From Salipaludibacillus keqinensis (GTDB lineage: Bacteria; Bacillota; Bacilli; Bacillales; Salisediminibacteriaceae): a DNA stretch of 64,000 bases. The stretch covers positions 434,001-498,000 of the forward strand of contig NZ_PDOD01000001.1 in assembly GCF_003226325.1 (NCBI RefSeq). Reading direction: 5' to 3'. How positions within the stretch are numbered: the first letter of the stretch is position 1; each line of letters begins with the position of its first letter. The notes beneath the pieces were generated by a model. It did not search any database. It had not been told where the DNA came from and worked only from the letters and a program-made list of their open reading frames with translations. Shown here piece by piece: positions 31,341 through 39,558 of this stretch. Both the position numbers and the translations under genes were made by a program.

Positions 31341-31811
31341 TTGATCAATGTACTATTTGTCTGTTTAGGAAACATATGCCGTTCACCAATGGCTGAAGCG
31401 ATCTTCCAAGACAAAGTGAAGAAATCGGGGCTAGATGCTTATCTATCTGTTGATTCAGCAGGTACAGGTAATTGGCACATAGGCAAACGTCCACATGAAG
31501 GAACAGTGGATATATTAGAGAAGTATCAAGTTTCTCATGAGGCATTGTTAGCGAGACAAGTAGAAAAGAAAGATTTAAAAGCATTTGATTACATTATAGC
31601 TATGGATGCCTCAAATTTAGGCAACTTACATAAGTTAAAAGGTCAAAGTGAATCAGGAGAGTTATTTCGATTATTAGATTTTGTTCCTGAGTTGAAAACA
31701 AAGGATGTTCCGGACCCTTATTTTACTGGGAACTTTGTTGAAGTTTATGCAATGGTAGAGAAGGGTTGTGCAAACTTATTAACATACATTAAAGAGAAAG
31801 AATCTATTTAG
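31341..31811 (+). CDS. Low molecular weight protein-tyrosine phosphatase
   Basis: Cytosolic phosphatase of 156 residues. The P-loop CLGNICRSP carries nucleophile Cys8 and Arg14 (C-x5-R) right at the N-terminus, and the general acid Asp is in VPDPYF near the C-terminus. It may act on tyrosine or arginine phosphates; family members in Bacillus include YfkJ and the arginine phosphatase YwlE. The residue after CLGN is Ile, and a Thr at this position is the YwlE marker, so tyrosine specificity is favoured. TTG at 31341 follows AAGGAGAGGG. Not clearly part of an operon. Confidence 0.88.
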   Translation: MINVLFVCLGNICRSPMAEAIFQDKVKKSGLDAYLSVDSAGTGNWHIGKRPHEGTVDILEKYQVSHEALLARQVEKKDLKAFDYIIAMDASNLGNLHKLKGQSESGELFRLLDFVPELKTKDVPDPYFTGNFVEVYAMVEKGCANLLTYIKEKESI

Positions 31812-31819
31812 TTTCGGTG

Positions 31820-31860
31820 AACCAGCAGTGAAAATTCTAATTTTCTCTACTGGTTTTTTT
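31820..31860 (+). terminator. Terminator after the phosphatase gene
   Basis: Long imperfect stem AACCAG...CTGGTT with AGTGAAAATT/AATTTTCTCT inside, ending in a T7 tract. Confidence 0.78.
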
Positions 31861-32099
31861 ATAAGCATTTGAAAATCTCCGGGCGAGAATTTTTAAAAAT
31901 AAAGTTAATTAACGTTGGTGAAAGGTGGTAGTCAAAAGATTTTACATAAGAATGGATTTTCATACAAAATTGATAACTGGTCACCTCAAATTAATATAGT
32001 AATAGATTTATTAAAAACGATGGGAAGAGTTTAACAATGTATAGGCAGGGGAAAAGTCACTTACAAATGTTGTTTTATGCTTGAGAGGAGCTGAAGTTT

Positions 32100-33086
32100 G
32101 TGAGTGAGTTAAATCGCTTTATTACAGCGAGAAACTGGATGAAAAGTAACGAGAATTTTTTAACAACGTGGCACGCCCATGTAGGTTATAAGCTAGATTT
32201 ATTTGATTGTTTTTCCAAAGCAAAATCTGTTAAACAGGCTGCGGAAGAATGTGAACTCAGCTTACCTCTTCTAGAACGTTGGATTGACGTTGGATTAGAA
32301 GTAGGACACTTGAAAAAAGGGTACAAAGGGAAAATTAAAGCAAAAAAGAAATTAGTTAAATACGCTTCAGCGAATAGTTCTGAATCTGTTGGTATTCTGT
32401 TAAGAGAAATGATGGAGTTGCATATTCCAACCTTGATGCAATATCCAGAATTATTAAAATCAGACGAGCGTATTACTTACTTAGAAGACAAATTCGCAGA
32501 TGTTGTTGCAGAAACGTCTTCATTCTTGGAAAAAGCAGCAGTATCTCCTATTTTGCGAACGGTAAAAAAAGAGAAACCAGAATCGGTTATTGATATAGGG
32601 TGTGGTTATGGTGGATATTTAAAGAATATTCACGATAAATACCCTAAGATCAAACTAAGTGGCATCGAAATAAACAAAGATGTCGCTAAAAAGGCAGAAG
32701 AAAAATTAAATGGAGAGATTACCGTCTACAATCAAGACATGGTTGATTTCATAGAGAACTATACAGGGAAAGTAGATATGGTGATGGCCCATAACCTTCT
32801 TTATTATTTTCCTGTTAAGGAAAGAAAAAACTTGTATCAGAAAATCGCCAAAGTTTTGAATGAAAAAGGAACCGTTACTTTCATTACGCCATTAACGAAG
32901 GCGAAATATGGTCAAACGTTTACGGCTGCTTTCAATACATTTATGACTGCGCACGAGAACCTTTTCCCTTTACCATCCTTAGATGAAATGAAAGAAGACG
33001 GGAAATCGGCAGGATTTAAAGTAATAGACGCTAAACCGCTCATACGTGAAGGTGGATGGTATTTAGTAACTATGAAAAAGAAATGA
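32100..33086 (+). CDS. SAM-dependent methyltransferase with N-terminal helical domain
   Basis: Probable small-molecule methyltransferase of 328 residues. The N-terminal 110 residues look like the dimerisation/winged-helix domain of O-methyltransferases (HVGYKLDLFDCFSKAKSVKQAAEEC). The Rossmann core has SAM motif I VIDIGCGYGGY (about 165-175), acidic motif SGIEINKD, and post-motif MAHNLLYYFP. Substrate unknown. The GTG start follows GAGAGGAG. It precedes the asparagine synthetase gene by 115 bp on the same strand. Asparagine synthetase plus methyltransferase could be a small biosynthetic unit; no other pathway gene is visible. Confidence 0.82.
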   Translation: MSELNRFITARNWMKSNENFLTTWHAHVGYKLDLFDCFSKAKSVKQAAEECELSLPLLERWIDVGLEVGHLKKGYKGKIKAKKKLVKYASANSSESVGILLREMMELHIPTLMQYPELLKSDERITYLEDKFADVVAETSSFLEKAAVSPILRTVKKEKPESVIDIGCGYGGYLKNIHDKYPKIKLSGIEINKDVAKKAEEKLNGEITVYNQDMVDFIENYTGKVDMVMAHNLLYYFPVKERKNLYQKIAKVLNEKGTVTFITPLTKAKYGQTFTAAFNTFMTAHENLFPLPSLDEMKEDGKSAGFKVIDAKPLIREGGWYLVTMKKK

Positions 33087-33201
33087 CGCTTTCAGAGGAT
33101 AAGACATTTTTATGGAAAAAGGTATAGAGGACAAGCATCACTGAATATCATGGTTTAGGAGATTGTGAAGAATGCTCCAACCATGAAATGAGGGATGTAT
33201 T

Positions 33202-35052
33202 GTGTGTGGAATTACAGGATGGGTTGATTTCGATCATCCTATAAATGAACATCATCTAGCAGTAGTAAATAATATGGCAAATACCTTGACACACCGAGGG
33301 CCAGATCGAACAACCACGTGGACAAGTGACCACGTGGTTTTTGGTCATACAAGATTAATTGTCGTAGATCCTTCAGGTGGAAGTCAACCGATGACGAGGT
33401 CGATAAATGATAAGTCCTTTACCATATGTTATAACGGAGAATTGTATAACACGGAAGACTTAAGAAAAGAGCTCCTACAATTTGGTTATACATTCAGATC
33501 GCATTCGGACACGGAAGTCTTATTGACTGCCTATATCCATTGGCAGGATAAATGCTTAGATAAATTAAACGGAATCTTTTCATTTGCTATATGGGATGAG
33601 GGAAGAAAACAGCTATTTTTGGCGAGGGATCGATTAGGTGTGAAACCTCTGTTTATATATCCGTTACGTAACGGATGGTTATTTGGTTCGGAACTCAAAG
33701 CCATCCTAGCTCACCCTGAAGTCCGTGCGGAAGTAAAAGAACAAGGTCTACAAGAACTGTTAGGTTTAAGCCCTTCCCGTACTCCAGGGCACGGTGTTTT
33801 CAACGGAATGGAGGAGTTAAAACCGGGACACTGGATGAAAGCCTCAAGTAAGAAAGCTGAAATTCAGCGATATTGGCAAGTTAAAAGTCTTGCTCATCGT
33901 GAATCTGTAGAAGAAACTGCTCAGCATGTGCGAGATCTTTTGAAAGATGCTGTCCAGCGTCAACTAGTAGCGGATGTTCCTGTATGTACCTTTCTATCTG
34001 GCGGCTTGGATTCGAGCGCGATCACTGCATTTGCTTCCGATTATTTCAAAGAACATGGCAAACCCCCTTTAAAGACATTTTCAGTCGACTATGAGGAAAA
34101 CGATCAATATTTCAAAGCTAACGACTTTCAGCCTAATTCCGATGCTCCTTGGGTGAACAAAGTGTCACAAACATTTAAAACGAACCATCATAGATCGGTC
34201 ATCAGTCAGAAAGAGTTGTATCGTTCTTTAAAAGAAGCAATGAGAGCACGAGATTTACCGGGCATGGCTGATATCGATTCTTCTCTCCTTTGGTTCTGTG
34301 GAACGGTTCGCAATCAAGTTACTGTAGGTTTATCAGGGGAATGTGCCGATGAAATATTTGGCGGCTATCCATGGTTTCATAACGAAGAAAAATTAAACGG
34401 AGATACATTTCCTTGGATGAATTCTGTTAGTGAAAGAGAGAAGCTTCTCCAACCAAAATGGAGGAAAAAGCTTGAACTAGTTGACTACGTGAGACACCGA
34501 TATGAAGATACCTTGCGAGAAGTTCCTTTATTGCAAGGAGAGACAGGAATTGAAGCAAAAAGAAGAAAAATGTTTTACGTAAATATGATTTGGTTTATGA
34601 CAACGTTACTTGAACGGAAAGACCGCATGAGTATGGGGAAAAGTTTAGAAGTACGCGTTCCCTTTGCTGACCACCGTCTTGTAGAATATGTATGGAATAT
34701 CCCTTGGGAAATGAAAATGTTAGATGGAAGGGAAAAAGGAATTTTAAGAAAAGCTTTGGAAGGAGTTCTTCCATCGGAAGTACTTTATCGTAAAAAAAGT
34801 CCTTATCCAAAGACACATCACCCAACTTATAAAAATCTAGTCACATCAGCTTTGAAGCAGCTCGTTGATATCAAAGATTCTCCCCTCTTTGACATTTTTG
34901 AGTACAATCAAATTCAACAATTAGCAGCTTCGGGAGGGGATTCCTTCCAAACTCCTTATTTTGGCCAATTAATGTCAGGCCCTCAACTTATTGCTCATTT
35001 GCTACAAATGGATATGTGGCTAAAAGATTATAATGTGAAAATCATCACTTAG
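33202..35052 (+). CDS. asnB: Glutamine-hydrolysing asparagine synthetase
   Basis: Cytosolic enzyme forming asparagine from aspartate, ATP and glutamine. The N-terminal class II amidotransferase starts with Cys2 (CGITGWVDF), exposed by removal of the initiating Met from a GTG start. Residues THRGPDR, SLxxCYNGELYN-like and DTEVLL fit. The C-terminal synthetase holds the PP-loop SGGLDSS (about 266-272), SGECADEIFGGYP and MGKSLEVRVPF. Of 616 residues, length matches B. subtilis AsnO (YisO), which is sporulation-linked. Whether this is AsnO, AsnB or AsnH is not decided. It follows a methyltransferase gene and precedes the oxidoreductase. Confidence 0.9.
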   Translation: MCGITGWVDFDHPINEHHLAVVNNMANTLTHRGPDRTTTWTSDHVVFGHTRLIVVDPSGGSQPMTRSINDKSFTICYNGELYNTEDLRKELLQFGYTFRSHSDTEVLLTAYIHWQDKCLDKLNGIFSFAIWDEGRKQLFLARDRLGVKPLFIYPLRNGWLFGSELKAILAHPEVRAEVKEQGLQELLGLSPSRTPGHGVFNGMEELKPGHWMKASSKKAEIQRYWQVKSLAHRESVEETAQHVRDLLKDAVQRQLVADVPVCTFLSGGLDSSAITAFASDYFKEHGKPPLKTFSVDYEENDQYFKANDFQPNSDAPWVNKVSQTFKTNHHRSVISQKELYRSLKEAMRARDLPGMADIDSSLLWFCGTVRNQVTVGLSGECADEIFGGYPWFHNEEKLNGDTFPWMNSVSEREKLLQPKWRKKLELVDYVRHRYEDTLREVPLLQGETGIEAKRRKMFYVNMIWFMTTLLERKDRMSMGKSLEVRVPFADHRLVEYVWNIPWEMKMLDGREKGILRKALEGVLPSEVLYRKKSPYPKTHHPTYKNLVTSALKQLVDIKDSPLFDIFEYNQIQQLAASGGDSFQTPYFGQLMSGPQLIAHLLQMDMWLKDYNVKIIT

Positions 35053-35166
35053 TTCACAATATTAATTGTCTGAAAAAACAAATTAATCCCTAGGGAAAGA
35101 GGAATTTCAGATGAAAACAGAGAATGTATAATATTGTAGCAAAATACTGAATGGGGAGGTATCTTC

Positions 35167-36990
35167 ATGAATCTAGGAGGCTATAAGAATCACGAAGCCT
35201 GGGTCGATTTGTCGAAAGGTACAATCACGTATCGTCAATTGAATGAAGAGGATTTGCGGAATTATGTCGGTGCAAGAGGATTAGGAGTCAAATACATGGT
35301 GGATCATGGTGTCTACAACGTGGATGCATTTTCACCGGATAATATTTTGGCTGTGATGACAGGCCCTTTAACAGGAACGAGAATCCATATGAGTGGGCGA
35401 CTTTGCACAGTTACTCGGTCGCCATTAACTGGAACTGTTACCGACTCTCATATGGGAGGGTGGACAGCGGCAAGGCTGAAATGGGCAGGGTTTGATAACT
35501 TGATATTCACAGGTAAAAGCGATAAACCTGTCTATCTTTATGTAGAAGATGGTAAAGCAGAACTTAAAGATGCTACTGCCTTATGGGGAAAAGGTGTGCG
35601 GCCAACAGTGAAAGCTTTAGAAGATCTTTATGGAAGTAAAGATACAAGTGTAATGGCGATCGGTCAAGGGGGAGAAAACCTTATTCGATTTGCCGGCTGG
35701 ATGAATGAAGATGACCGCGCTTCTGGCAGAGGTGGCACAGGAGCGGTTGCAGGTTCTAAGAACTTGAAAGCAATTGTTATTAAAGGGACGCAAAGAGGAA
35801 ATATGCCTGAACCAGCCCTTCCGGACAAATATAAAACGGCTGTAAAAGCGGGGTTAAAAGCCATCAATGAAGGGGCATTAACCGCTCCGAATAAAGGTGG
35901 TCTTTCCGTTTATGGAACAAATGTGCTGATGAACATTATAAATGAATCAGGGGCTCTTCCTACGAGAAATTCACAAACCACCGTTTCAGAGCATGCGGAA
36001 GCAGTCAGTGGTGAAACGATTCGCGAAGAAATTCTTGTTAGTGAACCTACTTGTCACGCTTGCCCAGTAGCATGTAAAAAAGAAGTAGAAGTGACTGAAG
36101 GAAAGTATAAAGTGAAGGTCGAGAGTTTTGAGTTTGAATCTGCTTGGGCTCTTGGACCAAACTGTGGAACCGGCAATAAGGAAGCGGTTGCATATATGAT
36201 TGACCGCTGTAATGAATATGGTATTGATACGATTGAACTGGGGCATGTATTTTCTGTAGCCATGGAAGCGTATGAGAAAGGGTTAATTCAAGAGCGTCTC
36301 GACTGGGGTGATGTGGACAGAATGATTGAGTGGATTGATAAAATCGTTCACAGGCAAGGAATTGGCGATCTTCTTGCGGAAGGACCTGGGAATGCAGCTA
36401 AATCCTTTGGTGACGGTAGTTTAGCTATGGTGAGTAAAAACCAAGGAATTCCGGCATATGACCCAAGGGGAATTCAAGGGATCGGTCTTGGATATGCAAC
36501 CAGTAACCGAGGAGCCTGTCATCTACGAGGATACAGTGTGTCTGCGGAAATAGCAGGGCTTCCAGAACCGGTAGACCGACTAGCGGTAGAAGGGAAAGGA
36601 ACGTTACTGAAAATATTCCAAGATCTTCATGCCTTCTCTGATTCATTAGATATTTGTAAGTTCTCTGCCTTTTCAGAGAATGCTGATTTGTATGCAGAGC
36701 AATACACGGCTGTTGTGGGAATCGAACTTGATGCCGATGATGTGATGAAAATTGGTGAGCGGGTTTACAACATTGAACGCTACTTTAATAATAAAGCAGG
36801 ATTCGTAGGGAAAGACGATAGCTTACCAGCAAGATTCCTTGAAGAGAAAGCAGGAGGAAATTCAAAAGGGGAAGTCTCACACTTACCAGAAATGCTCAAA
36901 GAGTACTACGATGTGCGTGGCTGGAAAGACGGCATTGTACCTGCAGAAAAGCTAAAAGAATTAAATATTGAAACGAATGTAGGAGCATAA
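35167..36990 (+). CDS. aor: Aldehyde ferredoxin oxidoreductase (tungsten/molybdenum)
   Basis: Cytosolic tungsto- or molybdoenzyme that oxidises aldehydes to acids with ferredoxin. The 607 residues have the family order: pterin domain N-terminal (GYKNHEAWVDLSKGTI, RSPLTGTVTDSHMGG, DDRASGRGGTGAVAGSKNLK), then the [4Fe-4S] ligands Cys296, Cys299 and Cys303 in CHACPVACK and Cys497 in LDICKFS. The pterin-binding region (GPNCG, IPAYDPRGIQGIGLGYA) is intact. ATG follows GGGGAGGT. It is rare in aerobic spore formers. The MoaD-type carrier genes lie downstream on the opposite strand, consistent with cofactor supply. Confidence 0.88.
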   Translation: MNLGGYKNHEAWVDLSKGTITYRQLNEEDLRNYVGARGLGVKYMVDHGVYNVDAFSPDNILAVMTGPLTGTRIHMSGRLCTVTRSPLTGTVTDSHMGGWTAARLKWAGFDNLIFTGKSDKPVYLYVEDGKAELKDATALWGKGVRPTVKALEDLYGSKDTSVMAIGQGGENLIRFAGWMNEDDRASGRGGTGAVAGSKNLKAIVIKGTQRGNMPEPALPDKYKTAVKAGLKAINEGALTAPNKGGLSVYGTNVLMNIINESGALPTRNSQTTVSEHAEAVSGETIREEILVSEPTCHACPVACKKEVEVTEGKYKVKVESFEFESAWALGPNCGTGNKEAVAYMIDRCNEYGIDTIELGHVFSVAMEAYEKGLIQERLDWGDVDRMIEWIDKIVHRQGIGDLLAEGPGNAAKSFGDGSLAMVSKNQGIPAYDPRGIQGIGLGYATSNRGACHLRGYSVSAEIAGLPEPVDRLAVEGKGTLLKIFQDLHAFSDSLDICKFSAFSENADLYAEQYTAVVGIELDADDVMKIGERVYNIERYFNNKAGFVGKDDSLPARFLEEKAGGNSKGEVSHLPEMLKEYYDVRGWKDGIVPAEKLKELNIETNVGA

Positions 36991-37009
36991 GTACTCGAGA
37001 ATACAGAGA

Positions 37010-37037
37010 AAGACCCTTCAAGCTGAGGGTCTTTTTT
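37010..37037 (+). terminator. Terminator after aor
   Basis: AAGACCCT / AGGGTCTT stem with TCAAGCTG loop and T-tail. Between here and the end of the 91-aa gene (37273) there is only gene-free DNA. Confidence 0.85.
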
Positions 37038-37272
37038 ATTTGACTGTTTTTAAAGGTTTGTTGTATCAGTAGATGAGACGTTGGCCCAATTCTGTTAATG
37101 AGGACGCTTAAACCACTGGTATAAGCATCCTAGAACTTGATGTTTATAAAGGTTGATTTCGTGGTTCTATCTGACAAGTCTCTCAGTTTTATTTCATATA
37201 ATAAGCAAGACTTACAATAAATAAAAGCTTAATTATGGAGGTGTCAGAAAACGCACCTTTTTTCCAACCTCT

Positions 37273-37548
37273 TTAACCGCCAGCGCGAAATGTTTTTAAC
37301 CGGAACTTTCTCAAAATGTCCCTTAAAGCATCTTCATTAGAAGAGTGGAACGAAACATGAACGATAGGAATATCCGAGTGCATAAAATAAAAGGTTTCTT
37401 CGGAAGAAAGAGTACATGACCATTTATCGCTTTGAAATAAGATCATGTCTGAATTACTAGATAAGCGTTCTCCACCTAATTCTTGGACATATTTAAATAA
37501 TTCATCACGTGAAATACCGCGGATTTCTAATTTTTCTTTATACTCCAT
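37273..37548 (-). CDS. Hypothetical protein, 91 aa, ending in Gly-Gly
   Basis: Unknown protein, read 5 bp after the moaD stop codon (37554), so cotranscribed. It starts MEYKEKLEIRGISRDELFKY and has beta-strand-like segments (WSCTLSSEETFYF, IPIVHVSFHSS). It ends RAGG at the C-terminus, like sulfur carriers and ubiquitin-like proteins; the partner MoaD ends VAGG. It contains one Cys. GGGGGG lies before the ATG. Sequence does not match MoaD proper. A role as a second sulfur carrier or a pterin assembly factor is plausible but unproven. Confidence 0.72.
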   Translation of the reverse strand: MEYKEKLEIRGISRDELFKYVQELGGERLSSNSDMILFQSDKWSCTLSSEETFYFMHSDIPIVHVSFHSSNEDALRDILRKFRLKTFRAGG

Positions 37549-37553
37549 TGTCG

Positions 37554-37832
37554 TTACCCCCCAGCCACAGGAGGGAACAAAGCCAGTTCGTCCTCATCGT
37601 GAACGGCTGTTTCAAGCCCCTCGAGATGAATGATATTCCGACCGTTTATAAATACATGAACATGTTGCTTTACTGTTCGATCAGGTGTAAAGATTTCTTC
37701 TTCCATCGCAGGAAACTGACTGATCACATCGTCTAATATGGATCCTATTAATCGACCATGCTCAAAAGGCACTTGAATAGTCTTACCATCACAAATCTCC
37801 CGAAAAGTTGCAAACACTTTAATTTCCTTCAT
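37554..37832 (-). CDS. moaD: MoaD/ThiS-family sulfur carrier
   Basis: Small beta-grasp carrier of 92 residues: strands KEIKVFATFREIC and TIQVPFEHG, VFINGRNI, and the C-terminal HDEDELALFPPVAGG, whose terminal Gly-Gly is adenylated and thiocarboxylated. MoaD gives sulfur to molybdopterin, which the neighbouring aldehyde ferredoxin oxidoreductase uses in tungsten or molybdenum form. GAGGTGATG precedes the ATG. It is the first gene of a two-gene minus-strand operon. moaE and moeB are not in the window. Confidence 0.85.
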   Translation of the reverse strand: MKEIKVFATFREICDGKTIQVPFEHGRLIGSILDDVISQFPAMEEEIFTPDRTVKQHVHVFINGRNIIHLEGLETAVHDEDELALFPPVAGG

Positions 37833-37947
37833 CTATCATCACCTCTATCTATTATTATGACGTCTAATAACGATATTGACAATCTTCATTCTTTTGAATT
37901 TTATAATAATTCAGTATCAGTTAATTGAACTTTTGATAGCGAATCTT

Positions 37948-37983
37948 TTGCAAAAGAAAGGAAAACGATATACAATTTGTATA
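37948..37983 (+). promoter_or_regulatory. crtN promoter with two palindromes
   Basis: Sigma-A promoter TTGCAA (37948-37953), 17-bp spacer, TACAAT (37971-37976). The palindrome TATACAA-T-TTGTATA (37969-37983) covers the -10 box, and CTTTTGCAAAAG (37945-37956) covers the -35. The arrangement suggests repressor control of the carotenoid operon. The regulator is unknown. Confidence 0.6.
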
Positions 37984-38055
37984 ACCTTTGTTTATGTTAT
38001 TTTCAATAAAGGAATAGTGAAATAGATAATACCTGGAAATTAAAGGGGTGAGAAC

Positions 38056-39558
38056 ATGGCTCGAAGAAAAATAGCTGTTATTGGCGCTGGTCCAGGAGGC
38101 TTAGCTGCTGCAATGATGCTTTCAGCAAGAGGGTTTAACGTGCAAGTTTTTGAAAAACAGCCTTATTTAGGTGGGCGGACATCTTCGTTTACTAAAAAAG
38201 GTTATACATTTGATTTAGGTCCTACGTTTTTTAGCATGCCACATATATTAGAAGAAGTATTTGAATCCTCAGGGCGCCGTTTAGACGACTACGTTACATT
38301 GAAAGAACTAGACCCAATGTACTCACTCTCATTTGATGACATGACAATTAGAGCTACACGGGACAGAGAAAAAATGAAGCGAAATATAGATTCATTGTTT
38401 CCAGGTAATGGTGAAAGTTATGAGAGATTTATGAATGATACTAGGAAAAAAATGAACGCTTTAATGCCCATTTTGCAAAATAAACATGCGTCTATGCTTG
38501 ATTATCTTAGGTTTAGAAGTCTGAAAGCTTTGCCTCAATTAGAACTTGGCAAATCATTACATGATGTGCTATCAAACTATTTTGATGATGAACGATTAAA
38601 ACTTTCTTTCACTTTTCAATCAAAGTACTTAGGGATGTCCCCTTGGGAATGTCCTGGCGCTTTTAGTATTTTATCCTTTATGGAACATGAGTATGGCGTC
38701 TTCCATCCAATAGGCGGATTAAACCAATTAACAAAATCAATGGCAAAAGTGATTGAGGAGCATGGTGGGGAAATTCATACTGGTACGGGTGTGAAGAAAT
38801 TACTTATTAACGATAAACGGACTGTTACAGGATTGGAACTAGATGACGGAGATTTGGTTGAAGTAGACGATGTAGTGATGAATGCTGATTTTGCTCAAGG
38901 AATGAGCGACTTAATTGATGATTCAAAAAGAAAGAAATTTAAAAATGTTCATCTTGAGAAGAAGAAATATTCATGCTCCACATTTATGATTTATGCTGGA
39001 ATGAACCAACAGGTAAATTTAGATCACCACACCATATTGTTCTCGCAAGACTACAAGAAAAATGTAGAAGAAATAACTAAAACGAAACTCTTATCCGCAG
39101 ATCCATCTATTTATGTGCAAAATCCTTCTATAACAGATTCAACATTAGCGCCTAATGGAAAGTCGGCGTTATATTTACTAGCACCTGTCCCTAATAATTT
39201 CAGTGAAATTAACTGGGAAAATGAAAAAGGTCATTTTAGAGACTTAATTTTAGATCAAGTAGAGAAAAAAACAGGATTGAAAGAATTAGACAAAATGATA
39301 GAAGTTGAAGAAATACTTACACCATATGACTGGGAACATAAAAAACACGTGTATAAAGGTGCTACGTTTAATCTTGCTCATAATTTAGGGCAAATGATGT
39401 ACTTTAGGCCCCATAATAAATTCAATGAATTGGATCACTTATGGCTCGTAGGAGGGGGGACACACCCTGGAAGTGGTCTTCCTACTATTTTCGAATCAGC
39501 TAGAATTACTGCAAATCTGCTTACGGAAAAGTATAAGCTAGAGGAGGTGCAGGCATGA
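38056..39558 (+). CDS. crtNc: Phytoene/dehydrosqualene desaturase family protein (CrtN-like, paralogue 1)
   Basis: FAD-dependent carotenoid desaturase or oxidase of 500 residues. N-terminal IAVIGAGPGGLAAAMML with YLGGRTSSFTKKGYTFDLGPTFFSMPHI, and C-terminal LVGGGTHPGSGLPTIFESAR are the CrtI/CrtN hallmarks. First gene of the crtN-crtN-crtM operon. Halobacillus carotenoid clusters contain three CrtN-type paralogues, one of which oxidises a terminal group. This one is most like a bacterial CrtI-type desaturase (HPGSG). The ATG follows AAAGGGG; it overlaps the next gene in ATGA. Assigning it to a specific step is inference. Confidence 0.82.
   Translation: MARRKIAVIGAGPGGLAAAMMLSARGFNVQVFEKQPYLGGRTSSFTKKGYTFDLGPTFFSMPHILEEVFESSGRRLDDYVTLKELDPMYSLSFDDMTIRATRDREKMKRNIDSLFPGNGESYERFMNDTRKKMNALMPILQNKHASMLDYLRFRSLKALPQLELGKSLHDVLSNYFDDERLKLSFTFQSKYLGMSPWECPGAFSILSFMEHEYGVFHPIGGLNQLTKSMAKVIEEHGGEIHTGTGVKKLLINDKRTVTGLELDDGDLVEVDDVVMNADFAQGMSDLIDDSKRKKFKNVHLEKKKYSCSTFMIYAGMNQQVNLDHHTILFSQDYKKNVEEITKTKLLSADPSIYVQNPSITDSTLAPNGKSALYLLAPVPNNFSEINWENEKGHFRDLILDQVEKKTGLKELDKMIEVEEILTPYDWEHKKHVYKGATFNLAHNLGQMMYFRPHNKFNELDHLWLVGGGTHPGSGLPTIFESARITANLLTEKYKLEEVQA

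Noticed and set aside
37984-38016. Sigma-B promoter for the carotenoid operon (GTTTAT...GGAATA)
   Set aside because: The -10 fits poorly and the spacing is 15; the sigma-A elements at 37948-37976 fit better.
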